A stretch of 64,000 bases of DNA, from the NCBI RefSeq assembly GCF_003614975.1, contig NZ_QZWI01000002.1, positions 1-64,000 on the forward strand, in the 5' to 3' direction. Position 1 is the first letter of the stretch, and every line of letters begins with the position of its first letter. Shown here piece by piece: positions 63,086 to 64,000 of this stretch. The notes under the pieces were generated by a model, which saw only the letters and a list, made by a program, of their open reading frames with translations, was not told the DNA's origin and did no database searches. The translations under genes and the position numbers were made by a program. The stretch comes from Rahnella bruchi. GTDB lineage: Bacteria; Pseudomonadota; Gammaproteobacteria; Enterobacterales; Enterobacteriaceae.

Positions 63086-63408
63086 AGCCTGTCATCTCAA
63101 AATCATGACCTGAAGTCATGAGAAATTTCATCGCGCATGTCTTACAGGCAAAAAAAAACCTGAACAAAAATTCCACGAGGCGCGGGAAATTTCTGTTCAG
63201 GTTTTGCCTGCGAATGCAGTAACAATCCGCTGGGGAATATAGCGAATTTGGAAAAGTAAAAACAAGATACCGGCATCACTTTTCAAACTAAAATAGCGAT
63301 TTGTGAACTCAGTCACTCCCGTTCAAATAGATTTGAATCTCATTTGTCTGAGAAAATTACCCGTTCTTGTGAATCTTTCCACTGATTAGCAGCGCTATAT
63401 TAATGGTA
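63086..63408. other. Intergenic region between rlmC and the porin gene
   Basis: 323 bases holding the strong hairpin at 63151-63205 and otherwise AT-rich sequence without a gene. Promoter of the porin should lie here, either upstream of the hairpin (attenuation) or between the hairpin and the start codon. Confidence 0.45.
63151..63205 (-). terminator. Strong terminator-like hairpin upstream of the porin gene
   Basis: Arms AAAACCTGAACA-AAAATTCC and GGAAATTTCTGTTCAGGTTTT (one bulge) around a GC-rich loop; on the minus strand it ends in a run of eight T. It lies 204 bases after rlmC and only 66 bases before the porin start, so it may end rlmC transcription, or a leader or small RNA. Confidence 0.8.
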
Positions 63409-64000
63409 TTACTGTCTTTTTAATAACGCCATCACTTCATAATGCGCGGTATGCGGGAACATATCAAAAAGCTGTACGCGTTCAATCTGATATTCCGGCA
63501 GCAATGTCAGGTCTTTAGCCATCGTCTGCGCGTTGCAGCTGGAATAAAGGATCGTGGAAGGTGCCATGCGCCCCAGATATTCACACAATGTTTTACCGAT
63601 GCCACGCCGGGGCGGATTCACCAGCACCAGATCGGGTACCTCGCCTTTGCCGGTCGCGAAACCCGTGGAATCCAGCGCCTGAAAATCGACGTTTTGCAGC
63701 CCCAGCCTGGCGGCTGATTCTTTTGCACAGTCAATGGCTTCTGCGCTGATTTCAATCCCGGTCAGTTTCATTTGCGGCGTGGCGCAGTGCAGACCAAAAC
63801 CGCCGACGCCGCAGAATAAATCCCACATGCTGGTGATATCACCGCTCGCCCTCACCCAGTCGCGCGCCGTGGCATAAAGCTTTTCAGCCACCACCGGGTT
63901 GGTCTGGAAAAAGCTCTGCGGGCGGATAAACAGCGGCACATGGTTAAAGTCTTCTTCCAGACGTTGTACGTCTGTCAGCGCAATTTCAGTGTCGCCCTCG
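63409..64000 (-). CDS. rlmC: 23S rRNA (uracil-747-C5)-methyltransferase RlmC, 5' part missing
   Basis: The last 196 codons are visible; the gene continues past the right edge. The frame has no stop between 63939 and 64000, so an apparent ATG at 63939 is internal. [40 protein letters not shown] (SAM-binding), [20 protein letters not shown] and [20 protein letters not shown] with the catalytic Cys (SSCN) and [14 protein letters not shown] match E. coli RlmC/RumB. It methylates U747 of 23S rRNA. Confidence 0.96.
   Translation of the reverse strand, partial: EGDTEIALTDVQRLEEDFNHVPLFIRPQSFFQTNPVVAEKLYATARDWVRASGDITSMWDLFCGVGGFGLHCATPQMKLTGIEISAEAIDCAKESAARLGLQNVDFQALDSTGFATGKGEVPDLVLVNPPRRGIGKTLCEYLGRMAPSTILYSSCNAQTMAKDLTLLPEYQIERVQLFDMFPHTAHYEVMALLKRQ

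Noticed and set aside
1-64000. CRISPR arrays, insertion sequences, integrases, tRNA or rRNA genes
   Set aside because: No regularly spaced direct repeats, transposase-like or integrase-like proteins, or tRNA-like cloverleaf with CCA-end context were seen on reading both strands; short tRNAs could still be missed without a dedicated scan.

Overview
The window is chromosomal DNA from a motile, nitrate-respiring member of the Enterobacterales. Gene content, gene order and ERIC-type repeats fit a Yersiniaceae-like genus (Rahnella, Rouxiella, Ewingella or Serratia relatives); the genus cannot be fixed from this sequence alone. Most of the window is ordinary core genome dominated by two blocks of peritrichous flagellar genes.

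Layout: 1-2106 holds the end of a peptide-type ABC importer (permease cut by the window edge, plus its binding protein). 2479-3571 is yohJK. 3880-15924 is the flg region: flgKL, flgBCDEFGHIJ on the minus strand, flgA and flgMN on the plus strand. 15991-16646 is a HigB/HigA-type toxin-antitoxin pair. 16925-19792 carries chaC, chaB and divergent chaA. 20113-27144 carries a small membrane protein and the respiratory nitrate reductase operon narGHJI, with FNR and NarL motifs upstream. 27531-30653 holds a decayed CorA/ZntB-type gene, a ClC channel with CBS domains and a passenger-less autotransporter barrel. 30688-34217 is the cystine/D-cysteine locus tcyN-tcyL-tcyJ-dcyD. 34387-39902 is fliZ, fliA, fliC, fliD, fliS and fliT.

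Between fliT and fliE (about 39.9-49.1 kb) sits an accessory interval of mostly small, poorly known genes: an AraC-type regulator, a GhoT/OrtT-like membrane toxin, YqaE, a DUF4186 protein, several short hypotheticals, a GNAT acetyltransferase, a bestrophin-like channel, a candidate 30-residue membrane peptide and an AT-rich OpgB-like phosphoglycerol transferase. This is the part most worth follow-up. From 49129 the fli block resumes with fliE, fliFGHIJK and fliLMNOPQR, followed by a periplasmic histidine phosphatase, an OprD/ChiP-like porin and the end of rlmC.

The flagellar genes form a near-complete set for rod, hook, rings, switch, export gate, filament and caps, with FliA (sigma28) and its anti-sigma factor FlgM both present. 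flhDC, flhBA, mot and che genes are outside the window. Sigma28-type promoters are readable upstream of flgK, flgM, fliC and fliD, and a FlhDC-like box lies between flgA and flgB. REP-like and ERIC-like palindromes are scattered in intergenic gaps, including inside flagellar and cystine operons. No tRNA, rRNA, CRISPR array, insertion sequence or prophage was seen.
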